Source: Corynebacterium coyleae (GTDB taxonomy: Bacteria > Actinomycetota > Actinomycetes > Mycobacteriales > Mycobacteriaceae). Taken from it: a stretch of 64,000 bases of DNA. Numbering within the stretch: the first letter of the stretch is position 1; each line of letters begins with the position of its first letter. The position numbers and the translations under genes were made by a program. This document shows positions 42,415-54,895 of this stretch, piece by piece. The notes beneath the pieces are model-generated. The model did no database searches. It worked only from the letters and a program-made list of their open reading frames with translations, and was not told the DNA's origin. The stretch is taken from positions 558,001 to 622,000 of the forward strand of contig NZ_CP047198.1 of NCBI RefSeq assembly GCF_030408635.1, in the 5' to 3' direction.

Positions 42415-44135
42415 GGACGAATAAAGCTGCATCGTTGGCGCTGTCGGCCGTGGCCACGTTGACTGCGATGTCCCTGCTGTCGGGGTGCGCAACGCTGCCA
42501 ACCAACTCGGCACCTCACGTGCTGCGTCCGTTTACGCCGGCGGAGTCTCCGACGCCGGATGCTGGTCCCGCGGAGGATGAGGAGCCAGACTTGCTGCTGC
42601 GTGGGTTCTACGCAGCATCGGCGATTCCGGACAGCGACTACGAAATGGCGCGTGCTTACCTGACGGAGAGCGCTGCCCAGGCGTGGGATCCAAGCGGGCA
42701 GAAGCTGATCGTGGACAGCTTCGGCGTGACCACGCTGCCGGGGGCCTCGGCAGGGAAGCGTCGCTTTGCGGTTCACGGAAACGTAGTTGGTGCGGTGCAC
42801 ACCGGGGGATCGTTTGCTCCGGAGCGCGGCAAATACGAGGCAGAAATCGAGCTGGACATGATCGATGGGCAGTGGCGTATTTCGTCGCTACCCGCGGGTG
42901 TGGTTATGGAGCGAACTGAGCTGCGTAACCAGTATCAGCCGTATAACCTGTACTTCTTTGATGCCGACGACCGTGAGTTGGTCACCGACCGCCGTTGGGT
43001 TCACTCGCGTCGCGAGGCCCTGGCGGGTGACTTAATCGGGTTGCTTATGGAGGGCCCTGCGGAGCGTTTGCGTCCAGCGTTGCCCAATGCGTTGCCGTCG
43101 AAAGTGGCCTATACGGGGTTCAAAGATGGCGCGTTTACCTTTACTGGTTTCAGCGAAGTCGACGCCGCACGCCGCACGCAGTTTGCTGCCCAAGTGGTGT
43201 GGACCCTTGCCACCGCCGGCATCACAGGTCCGTATCGTTTGGAAGCCGACGGCAGCCCCCTTATCGAAGGCGCTGACGCACTTGGTACCGACGACTTTGC
43301 GGATGAGAGCCCACTGGTGGAAACCGCGGGGGAAAGCACGCTCTACGCGCTCGTCGATGGGCGCATTTTGCGTGTCGACGGCCGCACCACCCAGGCCGTC
43401 GACGGCAGCCTCGGCAGCTCTGGCCAGATCACTTCAGCCGACCTGGCCAAGGGTGGCCAATGGGCTGCTGTCTTCGGCAAACCAGACGATGACAAGGACG
43501 ATGTGCTTCGCGTGGGCAAATTCGGTGCCCGCGAGGAAGAGGTTATGCGGGCGCGTACATTCACACGCCCGAGCTTCGAAGCGAACGCGGCGGCGGTGTG
43601 GTCGGTTGCAGACGGCAAGCGGATCCTGCGCACAGTCCAATCCGCAGCCAGTGGCGAATTGTCCACCGGCGAGGTGCACGTCGACCTGCCAGAAGGCGTG
43701 GACGGCAACATTTCTGTGCTGCGCCTGTCGCGCAGTGGCACCCGCGTGGTCATGGTGATCGACGGAAAGCTCTACACGGGCATTGTCCAGCGTGGCGCTT
43801 CCGGCGAACGCTCTATTGTCAACGTGCTCGAGTATGCCCAGGAGCTCGGTGGCAGTGTCGTATCCGCCGAGTGGCGTGCGGACGGTTCGCTCATCGTCGG
43901 TACCTCCGCCCCGTCGCCAGTGCTGCGTGTGGAGCAGGACGGCTCGTCTATGACCGCGCTGTCGGCGGGCAATATTTCGGCTCCGGTGGTGGCAGTGGCG
44001 GCGTCGCCAAGCATGCTCTACGTCACTGACGTCAATGCTGTATTGCAAGTGCCGGCCTCAGGTGCGGATAACCCCATCTGGCGTGAGGTGCCAGGTCTGG
44101 AAGGTATGCGCGCGCTACCGATCATCGCGCGGTAG
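42411..44135 (+). CDS. lpqB: Lipoprotein LpqB
   Basis: A 574-residue lipoprotein with lipobox LLSGC, a sporulation-type GerMN domain (about 150-290) and a C-terminal beta-propeller-like half. LpqB modulates MtrB sensing in actinobacteria. It overlaps mtrB by 4 nt and lies 11 nt before the comF-like gene, so the mtrA-mtrB-lpqB-comF operon is intact. Confidence 0.93.
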   Translation: MRTNKAASLALSAVATLTAMSLLSGCATLPTNSAPHVLRPFTPAESPTPDAGPAEDEEPDLLLRGFYAASAIPDSDYEMARAYLTESAAQAWDPSGQKLIVDSFGVTTLPGASAGKRRFAVHGNVVGAVHTGGSFAPERGKYEAEIELDMIDGQWRISSLPAGVVMERTELRNQYQPYNLYFFDADDRELVTDRRWVHSRREALAGDLIGLLMEGPAERLRPALPNALPSKVAYTGFKDGAFTFTGFSEVDAARRTQFAAQVVWTLATAGITGPYRLEADGSPLIEGADALGTDDFADESPLVETAGESTLYALVDGRILRVDGRTTQAVDGSLGSSGQITSADLAKGGQWAAVFGKPDDDKDDVLRVGKFGAREEEVMRARTFTRPSFEANAAAVWSVADGKRILRTVQSAASGELSTGEVHVDLPEGVDGNISVLRLSRSGTRVVMVIDGKLYTGIVQRGASGERSIVNVLEYAQELGGSVVSAEWRADGSLIVGTSAPSPVLRVEQDGSSMTALSAGNISAPVVAVAASPSMLYVTDVNAVLQVPASGADNPIWREVPGLEGMRALPIIAR

Positions 44136-44146
44136 GAGAGTCAGGG

Positions 44147-44764
44147 ATGCTGGGGGATATCGGGGAGTTGCTGCTACCGCGCAAGTGTGCCGGATGTGGC
44201 GTGCCGGGTCCGTTGTTGTGCGCCACCTGCCGGATGGAGTTGGCGCACCCGCCGCAGCGCGTGTTTCCTAACACCACACCGATGGTGCCGGTGTTCGCAT
44301 TAGGTGCCTATGCGGGTGCGCACCGTGGGGTGGTGTTGGCAATGAAGGAACGTAACCACCTTGCTGTGCGTCGCCACGTTGGTGCGGTACTCAACGCCGG
44401 TCTGGACTACTTGGAGGCGCGCGGCGATATCGCAGTCGGCGCGGTGCTGGTTCCCGCACCGACGAAGGTGTCCTCGGCACGAGCCCGCGGCGGCGACCCC
44501 GTGGAAGCTATTTGCCGCGCCACCCAGCGCAGTGTCGCACCCGCGTTGCTACTCGACGCCAGCGCTGCCGATCAGTCGAACCTTGACGAGTCTTCGCGCC
44601 GCACAAACCTGTCCGGAGCAGTACGGCTTGCCGCCATCCCTGCAGGTCCCGTGGTTCTTATCGACGATGTCGTAACCACCGGCGCAACCCTCCAGGCCAG
44701 TGTGTCCGTGCTGCTCGCCCACGGGGTTGACGTGAGTGCGTGCGTGACCGTGTGCGCAGCGTAA
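44147..44764 (+). CDS. ComF-family phosphoribosyltransferase-like protein
   Basis: A 205-residue protein with an N-terminal zinc-finger (CAGCGVPGPLLCATC), the segment VLAMKERNHLAVRRHVG and the PRPP-binding loop VVLIDDVVTTGATL. In competent bacteria ComF supports DNA uptake. In corynebacteria the role is unknown; a salvage or DNA-related role is possible. Confidence 0.88.
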   Translation: MLGDIGELLLPRKCAGCGVPGPLLCATCRMELAHPPQRVFPNTTPMVPVFALGAYAGAHRGVVLAMKERNHLAVRRHVGAVLNAGLDYLEARGDIAVGAVLVPAPTKVSSARARGGDPVEAICRATQRSVAPALLLDASAADQSNLDESSRRTNLSGAVRLAAIPAGPVVLIDDVVTTGATLQASVSVLLAHGVDVSACVTVCAA

Positions 44765-44812
44765 CCGCAGGCCAAATATGTGTTTTTGCAGGTGTCCAGT
44801 AGGGTCACAGGA

Positions 44813-45208
44813 ATGAAATTGCGTCTTCTTCCACTCGTGTGTGCCCCGGTTCTCGCGTTGGTCGGTTGCTCGACTGCAGAGATCACCCCACTTCATGAGG
44901 CCCGTGTTCAGGAGGTCTCCGAAATCCGTGACGCCCTTGCCGGCACGGACTTCGACTGCACCAACTGGCAGGAGTTGAAGCAGGAAGAGGGCGTGTGCAT
45001 GCAGAAGGAAAAGGGCCAGATCAAATTCAAGCTCGACGGCACGCCTGAGGATTATGCGCGCTACCTCATGGAGGAGCAGTTCCCGTACGCAAAGGAAGTC
45101 ATCGTCGGCGAGAACTGGGTTGGCCGCTGCGATAACACTGATGAGGGCACCTGCCAGACCATCGCTGAAGGTCTCGGTGCAAACGTGAAGCAGAGCACCC
45201 GCAGCTAA
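44813..45208 (+). CDS. Putative lipoprotein
   Basis: A 131-residue protein with a lipoprotein signal (LALVGC lipobox at Cys19) and an exterior domain with four further cysteines (DCTNW, VCMQK, GRCDN, GTCQT). I do not recognise a family. ATG 44813 is chosen. It sits between comF and hpf. Confidence 0.72.
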   Translation: MKLRLLPLVCAPVLALVGCSTAEITPLHEARVQEVSEIRDALAGTDFDCTNWQELKQEEGVCMQKEKGQIKFKLDGTPEDYARYLMEEQFPYAKEVIVGENWVGRCDNTDEGTCQTIAEGLGANVKQSTRS

Positions 45209-45298
45209 GCATCCGCTGCTCAACACCCGGCAGCGTAGCTCTCAGTAAGCTCATAGCGAACATTTTGAGAACCCCCGTGTATTGGTCATAACCAGTTG

Positions 45299-45345
45299 TA
45301 TAGTGGTGATGGACACAGTTCCTACTACCCACAGGGAGGAAGCAC
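45299..45345 (+). promoter_or_regulatory. Promoter -10 and ribosome site of hpf
   Basis: TATAGT at 45299-45304 fits a -10 box, and CAGGGAGGAAG precedes the ATG at 45346. No good -35 box is apparent at 17 bp, which is common in corynebacteria. Confidence 0.5.
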
Positions 45346-46065
45346 ATGACTTCTGCAGACCAGAATGCCGTACAGGGTGGCGCACAGGGGGAGGGTCTCG
45401 GACCCGATGTGGTGTTGACCATCACCGGCCGCAACGTTGAGGTTCCGGAGCACTTCCAGGAACGCGTAAGCGGCAAGTTGGCAAAGATTGCGAAGCTCGA
45501 TCCGACTCTGAATTCCTTCCACGTTGAGCTCAAGCATGAGCCGAATCCGCGTCGTGAACAGGAAGCGGAACGCATCCAGATCACCGCAACTGGCTCGGGC
45601 CACCTCGCACGCGCTGAGGCGAAGGAAGACACCTTCTACAACGCCTTGGATGCCGCAGTGGCAAAGCTGGAGCGTTCGCTGCGCAAGGTCAAGGCTCGTC
45701 GCACCACTCCGATGTCTGGCCACCGTGCACCGAAGGGCGCCGGCAAGCTTGCTGCTGAGCTTGAGGCTGAGCAGAAGGCAGCGCAGGCTCGCGAGGCTGC
45801 TGCGCAGGGTCCGTACGATGTTGACCCGTACGAGGATCAGGTTGAGGATCTGACTCCGGGCCAGGTCGTTCGTACCAAGGTGCACTCCAACGCTCCACGT
45901 AGCGTGGATGATGCGCTCAGCGAGATGGAGCTGGTTGGACACGATTTCTACCTCTTCATCAACGAGGAGACGAACCGTCCGGCTGTGGTCTACCGCCGTC
46001 ACGCGTTTGATTACGGTTTGATCGAACTGGCTGATGAGGCGGAAGCCGAAGCAGGCGAGAAGTAG
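45346..46065 (+). CDS. hpf: Ribosome hibernation promoting factor, long form
   Basis: A 239-residue protein that binds the 30S decoding site and dimerises 70S ribosomes in stationary phase. N-terminal RaiA-type domain (VVLTITGRNVEVPEHFQERVSGKLAKIAKLD, ALDAAVAKLERSLRKVKAR) and a C-terminal dimerisation domain (VRTKVHSNAPRSVDDALSEMELVGHDFYLFINEETNRPAVVYRR). A terminator follows. Confidence 0.94.
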   Translation: MTSADQNAVQGGAQGEGLGPDVVLTITGRNVEVPEHFQERVSGKLAKIAKLDPTLNSFHVELKHEPNPRREQEAERIQITATGSGHLARAEAKEDTFYNALDAAVAKLERSLRKVKARRTTPMSGHRAPKGAGKLAAELEAEQKAAQAREAAAQGPYDVDPYEDQVEDLTPGQVVRTKVHSNAPRSVDDALSEMELVGHDFYLFINEETNRPAVVYRRHAFDYGLIELADEAEAEAGEK

Positions 46066-46077
46066 CGCTTGCGCTGT

Positions 46078-46115
46078 TACCCGCACGGTCCTGTGAAAGG
46101 GGCCGGGCGGGTTTT
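46078..46115 (+). terminator. Terminator of hpf
   Basis: A GC-rich imperfect hairpin (CCCGCACGGTCC pairing with GGGGCCGGGCGGG) followed by TTTTG, 12 bp after the stop. Confidence 0.7.
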
Positions 46116-46222
46116 GTCGTCGATTAGCAACGCCGGGTTGTTCTCTGCAACGTGGGCGTGCGTACAATGGCGGGTTGTTACACCTTGGCCCTGCCTACTC
46201 CAGTAGTAAAGGATTTTCTCAC

Positions 46223-48790
<2,568 letters not shown>

Positions 48791-48840
48791 AACCGCCGCT
48801 GAACCCACTGTTTGGGGCCACTGTTTGGGCCAGTGCGGTC

Positions 48841-49356
48841 TCACACTGAGGGCAACGCCCTGGTGAGGGCGTGAGGAGCCGTCTGCGACGTGTTGCGCGC
48901 AGGCGGCTCCAGTATTTTGAACGACTGCAGTTTGCCGTCCGCCATCTTCGCGGCAAAGGCGAGGCGTCGCCCGCCTTTCTCCACGGTGCCGTAGAACTCG
49001 CCGGCCTCACCAGAGTGGCAGGTGATCACCCGGACGTGCTGGGTGGGCAGGACTGCGGTGTTGCGGGTGTGGGCGCGGAGTTGGAGCTGGGCTCGTCGAT
49101 ACGCACGGATGTGTGTGCGCACCGACGTACTGAACCGCGAGGCTGTCATCACAGTCGGGTCGTAGCCTCCGAACGCAGCACTGATGGCCTGGCGCACGAG
49201 AGGGTCGACGCGTTGATTGGTCTGTGGTGTGGCGCTGAGCGCCACGTCCGGCTCGAGCACCGACGGCGCCGGTTTCGGCGCGGGCGTGCGGCGCTCAGGT
49301 GCGAGGAGTTGAATGTGCTGGTGGCCGGGAACGCTGTAGTACCTGGTTGCGGGCAT
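48841..49356 (-). CDS. Rv3235-family protein
   Basis: A 171-residue protein starting MPATRYYSVPGH. The blocks VRQAISAAFGGYDPTVM, EFYGTVEKGGRRLAFAAKM and LQSFKILEPP fit the actinobacterial Rv3235 family, normally found beside secA. GGAGG lies 7 nt before the ATG at 49356. Function is unknown. Confidence 0.82.
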   Translation of the reverse strand: MPATRYYSVPGHQHIQLLAPERRTPAPKPAPSVLEPDVALSATPQTNQRVDPLVRQAISAAFGGYDPTVMTASRFSTSVRTHIRAYRRAQLQLRAHTRNTAVLPTQHVRVITCHSGEAGEFYGTVEKGGRRLAFAAKMADGKLQSFKILEPPARNTSQTAPHALTRALPSV

Positions 49357-49509
49357 GTGGGAATCCTCCGTCACGGGAGGGGGTGGGCGCGGCGCGGGGT
49401 AGGTATCATTGTTCACGATTGGCGCAATGAAATAAAGAGTGTGCGCACTAAAATACGCATCACGTACGCGAAATACGCAGCTAACGAAAGCTAACGAAAG
49501 AAGGCCGAA

Positions 49510-49923
49510 GTGCAGGGTTTGATCATCGACTACGCAGGTGTGCTGGACACGGGCGCTGAAGACCAGAGCCGCTGGAAGACCCTTATCGAGGAAGCCAAGA
49601 AGAAGGACGTCTCCGTGGCCATCCTGTCCAACGAGGCAGCTGAGGGCGAGATTGCGGACGCGATCCGCGAGTGGGAGTTCAAGGGCGTTGTCGACGCGGT
49701 TGTGCTCTCCGGCGAGATCGGTGTGGAAAAACCGGAGCGTGCAGCGTTCCAGGCGGCAGCCGACGCGATCGGCCTGGATATGAACGAGTGCGTGATGATC
49801 GACGATGACATCATGAACATCCGCGCCGCAGTGGAATACAACCTCATTGGCATCCTGCACACCGCGCTGGACCGCACTGCGGTAGAGATCCAGTCCCTGT
49901 TCGACATTGAGGGCGAGTTCTAG
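49510..49923 (+). CDS. HAD-like protein with altered motif I
   Basis: A 137-residue HAD-fold protein. Motif I reads DYAGVL (nucleophile Asp7), motif II ILSN, motif III KPERAAFQ and motif IV MIDDD. The Asp normally two residues after the nucleophile is Ala, as in phosphonatase-type HADs, so it may not be a common phosphatase. There is almost no cap domain. GTG 49510 has AGAAGG upstream. Its stop overlaps the next gene's start (TAGTG). Confidence 0.8.
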   Translation: MQGLIIDYAGVLDTGAEDQSRWKTLIEEAKKKDVSVAILSNEAAEGEIADAIREWEFKGVVDAVVLSGEIGVEKPERAAFQAAADAIGLDMNECVMIDDDIMNIRAAVEYNLIGILHTALDRTAVEIQSLFDIEGEF

Positions 49924-50417
49924 TGCGCGTCTACATCCCGGCAACCTTTGGCATGCTGCAAGCGCTGCAGGACAACGGTCTGTTGCATGCGCGCAGCGGG
50001 TGGGGTTTTTCTGCGACGAAGGCGTTGCAGGAATTCTTCACCTCGGGTGATCTCGAAGAGATCGAAGATGTGGCGTTCGATGACGCAGCGTTGGCGTCGC
50101 TACGCCTGCTCGCCATTGGGGACGAGGAGCGCTTCCCGCACCGCCGAGTGGTCATCTCCGTGGACGTGGACGCGACCGAAGCACCCGATATGGGCGAGTC
50201 TGTGGTGAAACTGTCCGGCCCGGTGAATCTTGAGGACGTCGCGGCGATCCACGTGGACATCAAGGAATCCGAAGAAGCCACCGCGAAGGCCATCGAGGTG
50301 GTCGATGCCGCGGATCTTGGCGACGAAGACGCGGAGCTGACCGTCGGCGACGCCCAAGACAACTACATGGCGTTCTATCACCCAGACGAGTTAGCGTTCC
50401 TCCTCGAGCTGCTTTAA
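49923..50417 (+). CDS. DUF6912-like conserved protein
   Basis: A 164-residue acidic protein starting VRVYIPATFGMLQALQDNG, a recognisable opening of a conserved actinobacterial family of unknown function. Asp/Glu-rich throughout. Translationally coupled to the HAD-like gene. Its 3' end overlaps the convergent rsgA 3' end by 27 nt. Confidence 0.72.
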   Translation: MRVYIPATFGMLQALQDNGLLHARSGWGFSATKALQEFFTSGDLEEIEDVAFDDAALASLRLLAIGDEERFPHRRVVISVDVDATEAPDMGESVVKLSGPVNLEDVAAIHVDIKESEEATAKAIEVVDAADLGDEDAELTVGDAQDNYMAFYHPDELAFLLELL

Positions 50418-51416
50418 CTCCCACTCGTTATTGCTGTGTAGAGCCTCCAGCAGGTGGCGCACAGCCAGCGCGCGGCGCCCGATAGGGGATTCGGCGTCGA
50501 GCGTGTCCCAGGCACACTCCGGGTCCGCAGGCGGACCCAAGTGGGTGCAGCCGCGGGAGCAGCCTTCGGCGGCCTCGGCGAGATCGGGGAAGACCTGCAC
50601 GATTTGTTCCGGGGCGACGTGTGCGAGGCCGAAGGAGCGGATACCGGGGGTGTCGATAATCCAGCCACCGCCGGGTACCTCCAACGCCACGGACTGGGTG
50701 GAGGTGTGGCGGCCCTTGCCCACGCCGGAGACCTCGCCAGTTTCGCGGTCCGCGTCCGGGACGATGCGGTTGACCAGGGTGGATTTGCCCACTCCGGAAT
50801 GGCCGATCAGCGCAGAAACGCGGTCGTGGATGTGTGTGAGCAGTTCCGCGATGTCGTCGTCGACGCCGGTGCGCAGCACCTCCACACCAAGGTCAGCGAG
50901 TTCACGCTCGAAATCGGTAGGGTCGGCCAAATCAGACTTGGTCACGCACACCACCGGGGTCACGCCGCCGACAAAGGCGGCAACGAGGGCACGCTCCACA
51001 AAACCGGTGCGCGGTGGGGGATCGGCGGCGGCAACCACGATGAGCAACAGCTCAGCGTTGGCGACGATGATGCGCTCGTACGGGTCCGTATCGTCAGCCG
51101 TGCGGCGCAGGACAGAGGAACGCTCCTCGCGCTTCACAATGCGCGCCAGCGTGTCCTTCGCGCCGGAGGTGTCACCGACGACGCCGACACGGTCGCCGAC
51201 CTCGATCGAGGTGCGCTTTAAGTCCCGGGCGCGGGTGCATTGCAGGCGCGTGGCGTCGTCGTCAAGCACGACGCCCCAACGCCCACGATCCTTAGCCACG
51301 ACCAAACCGAACTTGGCATTATCGTGCGACGGGCGGTTCTTCGAGCGTGGCCGTGAGCCCTTGCCGGGGCGGACGCGGACGTCGGATTCGTCGTAATCGG
51401 AAAACTTGCGGCGCAT
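50391..51416 (-). CDS. rsgA: Ribosome small-subunit GTPase RsgA
   Basis: A 341-residue circularly permuted GTPase that checks late 30S maturation. Order of motifs: G4 TKSDL, then G1 GHSGVGKSTL, G3 DTPGI, and the zinc-binding C-terminal CSRGCTHLGPPADPEC. An N-terminal OB-fold precedes. ATG 51416 overlaps the aroA stop (TAATG), so it is coupled to aroA, as in related genomes. Confidence 0.93.
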   Translation of the reverse strand: MRRKFSDYDESDVRVRPGKGSRPRSKNRPSHDNAKFGLVVAKDRGRWGVVLDDDATRLQCTRARDLKRTSIEVGDRVGVVGDTSGAKDTLARIVKREERSSVLRRTADDTDPYERIIVANAELLLIVVAAADPPPRTGFVERALVAAFVGGVTPVVCVTKSDLADPTDFERELADLGVEVLRTGVDDDIAELLTHIHDRVSALIGHSGVGKSTLVNRIVPDADRETGEVSGVGKGRHTSTQSVALEVPGGGWIIDTPGIRSFGLAHVAPEQIVQVFPDLAEAAEGCSRGCTHLGPPADPECAWDTLDAESPIGRRALAVRHLLEALHSNNEWELKQLEEER

Positions 51417-52687
51417 TACTTGGAAACCATCTCCAACCACATGTCCTCAAACCCAGGAAGCGTCTTCGCGGTGGTTGCAATGTTTTCCACCTGGACGCCC
51501 TCCACAACCAGACCGATGATGGCGCCGGCGGTGGCCATGCGGTGATCGTCGTAGGAACGCCACGTCCCGCCATGCATCTCGTTGGGAGTGATACGCAGGC
51601 CGTCGCCGAGTTCCTCGCAGTTGCCGCCGACGTTGTTGATCTCGTTGGTCAGCGCCGCCAGGCGATCCGTCTCGTGGCCGCGCAGGTGCGCAATGCCAGT
51701 TAGCTCGCTCGGGGTGGAGGCGCACGCCGCGATGGCGGCGACGGTGGGGGCCAGCTCGCCGATATCGCTCATGTCGAGTCGAATGCCCTTTAGCGTGCCA
51801 GGCTTCGGGCCGCGCACGCGCAGGGTCTGGGTGGAGCCGTCGGCGATGAGTTCGACCTCGCAGCCCATGCGCTCCAAGACGGTACGGATCACTGCACCCG
51901 GCTGGGTGGTGCGCAGTGGCCAGTTCGGGATGCGCACCTCGCCGCCAGTGACAGCTGCCGCGGCGAGGAAGGGTGCTGCGTTGGACAGGTCGGGCTCGAT
52001 CACCCAGTTAGTGCCGCGGATCGGCTGCGGGTCAACGTCCCAGGTGTCACGGGTACCGGTGACCTTCACGCCAGCCTCTGCGAGCATGGCCACCGTCATC
52101 TCAATGTGCGGCATCGACGGCAACATGCCACCCGTGTGGCGGATGGACACGCCACGCTCGAACCGGGGCGCAGACAGAAGCAGGCCCGATACGAACTGGG
52201 AGGAACCAGAAGCGTCAATCTCCACCGGGCCGCCGTCAGCCTTGCCGGTGCCGTGGACGGTAAACGGCATCCCGTCACCCGCCACGGACACGCCGAGGGT
52301 GCGAAGGGCGTCGAGGATAACCGCGATGGGGCGGTTGCGGGCGTGAGGGTCGCCGTCGAAAAGCACAGGCCCCTGAGCAAACGCCGCAACCGGCGGCACA
52401 AACCGCATCACGGTGCCAGCAAGACCGCAATCAACCTCCGCGCCGCGCAACTCGCCCGGGGTCACACGGATGACGTCGCCGTCGTGCTCGAAGCCAGTGC
52501 CCATGGACGCCAGAGCGGCCTCCATAAGATCCGTATCGCGCGAGCGCAGCGCCCCAGTCATCGTCGACGGACCAGCGGCAAGTGCCGCCAGCACGTAGGC
52601 GCGGTTAGTCATGGACTTTGACCCCGGCACCCGCTGCGTGTGGGTGATCGGGGCCGGATGGAACGGTGCGGGCCACATGTTCGTCAT
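51416..52687 (-). CDS. aroA: 3-phosphoshikimate 1-carboxyvinyltransferase (EPSP synthase)
   Basis: A protein of about 423 residues joining shikimate-3-phosphate and PEP in aromatic amino acid synthesis. Signature [12 protein letters not shown] near the N-terminus, [27 protein letters not shown], and the late [12 protein letters not shown]. Several nearby ATGs (52711, 52696, 52687) are possible; none has a good ribosome site. It is divergent from the HMCES-like gene and coupled to rsgA. Confidence 0.93.
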   Translation of the reverse strand: MTNMWPAPFHPAPITHTQRVPGSKSMTNRAYVLAALAAGPSTMTGALRSRDTDLMEAALASMGTGFEHDGDVIRVTPGELRGAEVDCGLAGTVMRFVPPVAAFAQGPVLFDGDPHARNRPIAVILDALRTLGVSVAGDGMPFTVHGTGKADGGPVEIDASGSSQFVSGLLLSAPRFERGVSIRHTGGMLPSMPHIEMTVAMLAEAGVKVTGTRDTWDVDPQPIRGTNWVIEPDLSNAAPFLAAAAVTGGEVRIPNWPLRTTQPGAVIRTVLERMGCEVELIADGSTQTLRVRGPKPGTLKGIRLDMSDIGELAPTVAAIAACASTPSELTGIAHLRGHETDRLAALTNEINNVGGNCEELGDGLRITPNEMHGGTWRSYDDHRMATAGAIIGLVVEGVQVENIATTAKTLPGFEDMWLEMVSK

Positions 52688-52709
52688 GAACGTCATAATA
52701 ATGGAGCGC

Positions 52710-53366
52710 ATGTGCGGACGATTCGTTCTTTTCACTACTGGCGACGAGCTCCTCTCCGAGGTAGCCACCCTGCCCGGCATCAACCATGTCGAAGCGCCCG
52801 ACGGCACCCCGCCGTCGCGCTACAACATCGCGCCGACAAACCAGGTGCCGCTCATCCGGGTCGCAGAGCAGACTGCGCGTATCGACGCCGCCCGCTGGGG
52901 CCTCCTCCCAACCTGGAAGAAAGACGACACCGGCATGCCTCTGTTCAACGCACGCGGAGAGACGGTGGCGGAGAAGCCCTCGTTCCGCAGCGCGTTCAAA
53001 GCGCGGCGCGGGCTGATGGTGCTCGACGGCTACTACGAGTGGAAGCAAACCGAATCCGGCAAGCAGCCCTACTACGTGCGCCCCGCAGAGGGCTTGCTGT
53101 ACGCGGCGGCACTGTGGGAGACCGGGCTGGACCGGCTATCCACCACCATGATCACCACCGACGCGACCGACAACATGGCCTGGCTCCACCACCGCCTACC
53201 GCTCTTTCTGCGTGACGATGAAATCCGCCAGTGGGTCGACGGCACCCCAGAGGAAGCACTAGAACTCGTGCACCCCTCGCGCGTGGCCGACACGTTGCAG
53301 TGGAACGAGGCCGCAAAGGAAGTAGGCAACGTGCGCAACGACTACGCGGAGTTGATCTCGGGCTAG
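52710..53366 (+). CDS. SRAP/HMCES (YedK)-family abasic-site protein
   Basis: A 218-residue protein that crosslinks to abasic sites in single-stranded DNA through Cys2. The start MCGRF places the catalytic cysteine immediately after Met, which decides the start at ATG 52710 over upstream ATGs. Conserved [29 protein letters not shown] and a late WLHHRLP (active-site His) are seen. The DNA-repair role comes from established family data. Confidence 0.92.
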   Translation: MCGRFVLFTTGDELLSEVATLPGINHVEAPDGTPPSRYNIAPTNQVPLIRVAEQTARIDAARWGLLPTWKKDDTGMPLFNARGETVAEKPSFRSAFKARRGLMVLDGYYEWKQTESGKQPYYVRPAEGLLYAAALWETGLDRLSTTMITTDATDNMAWLHHRLPLFLRDDEIRQWVDGTPEEALELVHPSRVADTLQWNEAAKEVGNVRNDYAELISG

Positions 53367-53373
53367 TCCAGGG

Positions 53374-53838
53374 CTATTCAGTCCCGATAGGCGCGAACTT
53401 CGCGTTGGTCAGCTCCGCCAGGTCGGTAGGCGACAGCGCAATAGAAAGGCCCCGTTGGCCGGCGGAGACGGTGATGGTTTCGAGGTCGGCGACGGAGTCG
53501 TCGATAAGCGTAGGCATGCGCTTGGTGGTGCCCAGCGGGGAGATCCCGCCCACGACATAGCCGGTCGCACGCTGCGCCTGAGCAGGATCGGTCATCTCCG
53601 CACGCTTCCAACCCAGCGCTTTCGCCGCCGCCTTGAGCGAAAGGTGGCCGGCGACGGGCACGCAACAGATCGCCATGTCGCGTTCGTGATGGATCACCAA
53701 AGTCTTCAGCACCGTGTGGGGGTCACGGCCCAACTCAGCAGCAGAATGTGCGCCGAAATGATCCTTGCTCGGGGTGTATTCGAGCACCTCATGAGGGGTT
53801 TGAGAAAGGGCGCTCAGTGCGCGAGTCTTAGCAGCCAT
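53374..53838 (-). CDS. ybaK: Cys-tRNA(Pro) deacylase YbaK/EbsC
   Basis: A 154-residue editing-domain protein that hydrolyses misacylated Cys-tRNA(Pro). Visible: VLKTLVIHHE, VAGHLSLKAAAKALG, the GYVVGGISPLG loop with the key glycines, and a late ITVSAGQRGLSIALSPTDL. It is convergent with the HMCES-like gene and divergent from sigH. Confidence 0.9.
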   Translation of the reverse strand: MAAKTRALSALSQTPHEVLEYTPSKDHFGAHSAAELGRDPHTVLKTLVIHHERDMAICCVPVAGHLSLKAAAKALGWKRAEMTDPAQAQRATGYVVGGISPLGTTKRMPTLIDDSVADLETITVSAGQRGLSIALSPTDLAELTNAKFAPIGTE

Positions 53839-53872
53839 GGGGCGATTTTAGCGCTGACCTACAATAGCGAGC

Positions 53873-54493
53873 ATGCCCGAAACCGAGCTTGATCAAGAAG
53901 CAAAGGCACGCTTCGCCGAAGAAGCCATGCCGCTGCTCGACCAACTCTACGGCGGAGCCCTGCGCATGACCCGCAACCCGCAAGACGCCGAAGACCTGGT
54001 GCAAGAGACCTACCTCAAGGCGTACAAAAACTTCGACAGCTTCACGCCCGGTACCAATCTCAAGGCGTGGCTGTACCGGATCATGACCAACACCTACATC
54101 AACTCGTACCGCAAGAAACAGCGCCGGCCGCTGGAAACCTCCGCGGACGAAGTGACGGATTACCAGTTGTACTCCTCGAGCTCGCACGACTCGACGGGAC
54201 TGGAATCCGCCGAGGTTGAAGCGCTCAAGGCAATGCCAAACTCGCGGATCTCCGAGGCGCTCAACGCGTTGAACGAGGACTACCGCATGGTGGTCTACTA
54301 CGCCGACGTTGAAGGGCTGGCGTACAAGGAAATCGCCGAAGTGCTGGACATCCCCATGGGCACTGTCATGAGCCGACTGCACCGTGGAAGAAAACAACTG
54401 CGCGCCATGTTGAAAGACGTGGCGAAGGAACGAGGCATTGGCCTCGACCACGCGGACATGCAGGACACCGACACTGCGGCGAAGGAGAAGTAA
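53873..54493 (+). CDS. sigH: ECF sigma factor SigH
   Basis: A 206-residue sigma factor of heat and thiol-oxidative stress. Region 2: [19 protein letters not shown]; region 4: [41 protein letters not shown]. It is coupled to the anti-sigma gene by TAATG overlap, the classic sigH-rshA pair. It likely controls thioredoxin, proteolysis and mycothiol genes. Confidence 0.94.
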   Translation: MPETELDQEAKARFAEEAMPLLDQLYGGALRMTRNPQDAEDLVQETYLKAYKNFDSFTPGTNLKAWLYRIMTNTYINSYRKKQRRPLETSADEVTDYQLYSSSSHDSTGLESAEVEALKAMPNSRISEALNALNEDYRMVVYYADVEGLAYKEIAEVLDIPMGTVMSRLHRGRKQLRAMLKDVAKERGIGLDHADMQDTDTAAKEK

Positions 54494-54744
54494 TGGCTAC
54501 GGGACACGGATGCGAAGCGACATACCGCCTGCTGTGCGAACTTTTCGACGAAGAAACTTCCCCACAGCGCCGCGAGGAAATCACCTCCGAGATCGCGCAA
54601 TGTCCGGAGTGTCGCAGTATTGCCGAGTCTGAGCGGGCCGTGCGTGCGATCGTGCGGGATTGCTGCAAACCGACAAAGGCTCCTGAGCCGCTGCGCGAGC
54701 GCATCATCACCACCATCTCCTACACCGAAGTCACGTGGCACTAG
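54493..54744 (+). CDS. rshA: Mycothiol-system anti-sigma factor RshA
   Basis: An 83-residue zinc anti-sigma factor. Ligand-type cysteines and histidine are seen in HGCEATYRLLC and CPECRS, forming the redox switch that releases SigH. A further CC pair lies near residue 57. Its start overlaps the sigH stop. Confidence 0.9.
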   Translation: MATGHGCEATYRLLCELFDEETSPQRREEITSEIAQCPECRSIAESERAVRAIVRDCCKPTKAPEPLRERIITTISYTEVTWH

Positions 54745-54800
54745 GGCGCTTTTAGGGGGTTTTAGGGGGAGTTCGGGAGCTGGTTGTTGCGGCCTTTCTC

Positions 54801-54835
54801 ATCGTCTAGCCGGGCTTGTGATGTTGCTAGACGAT
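54801..54835. repeat. Palindromic repeat R3 (doublet 2)
   Basis: Arms ATCGTCTAG (54801-54809) and CTAGACGAT (54827-54835) around 17 nt. It begins 56 bp after the rshA stop. Exactly 60 nt separate it from R4. Confidence 0.9.
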
Positions 54836-54895
54836 CTCGTTTCGGCCTCTGTGTTTGCCCTGGTGGTGTTGGGGTTGTTTGTCGTTATGGGGCTG

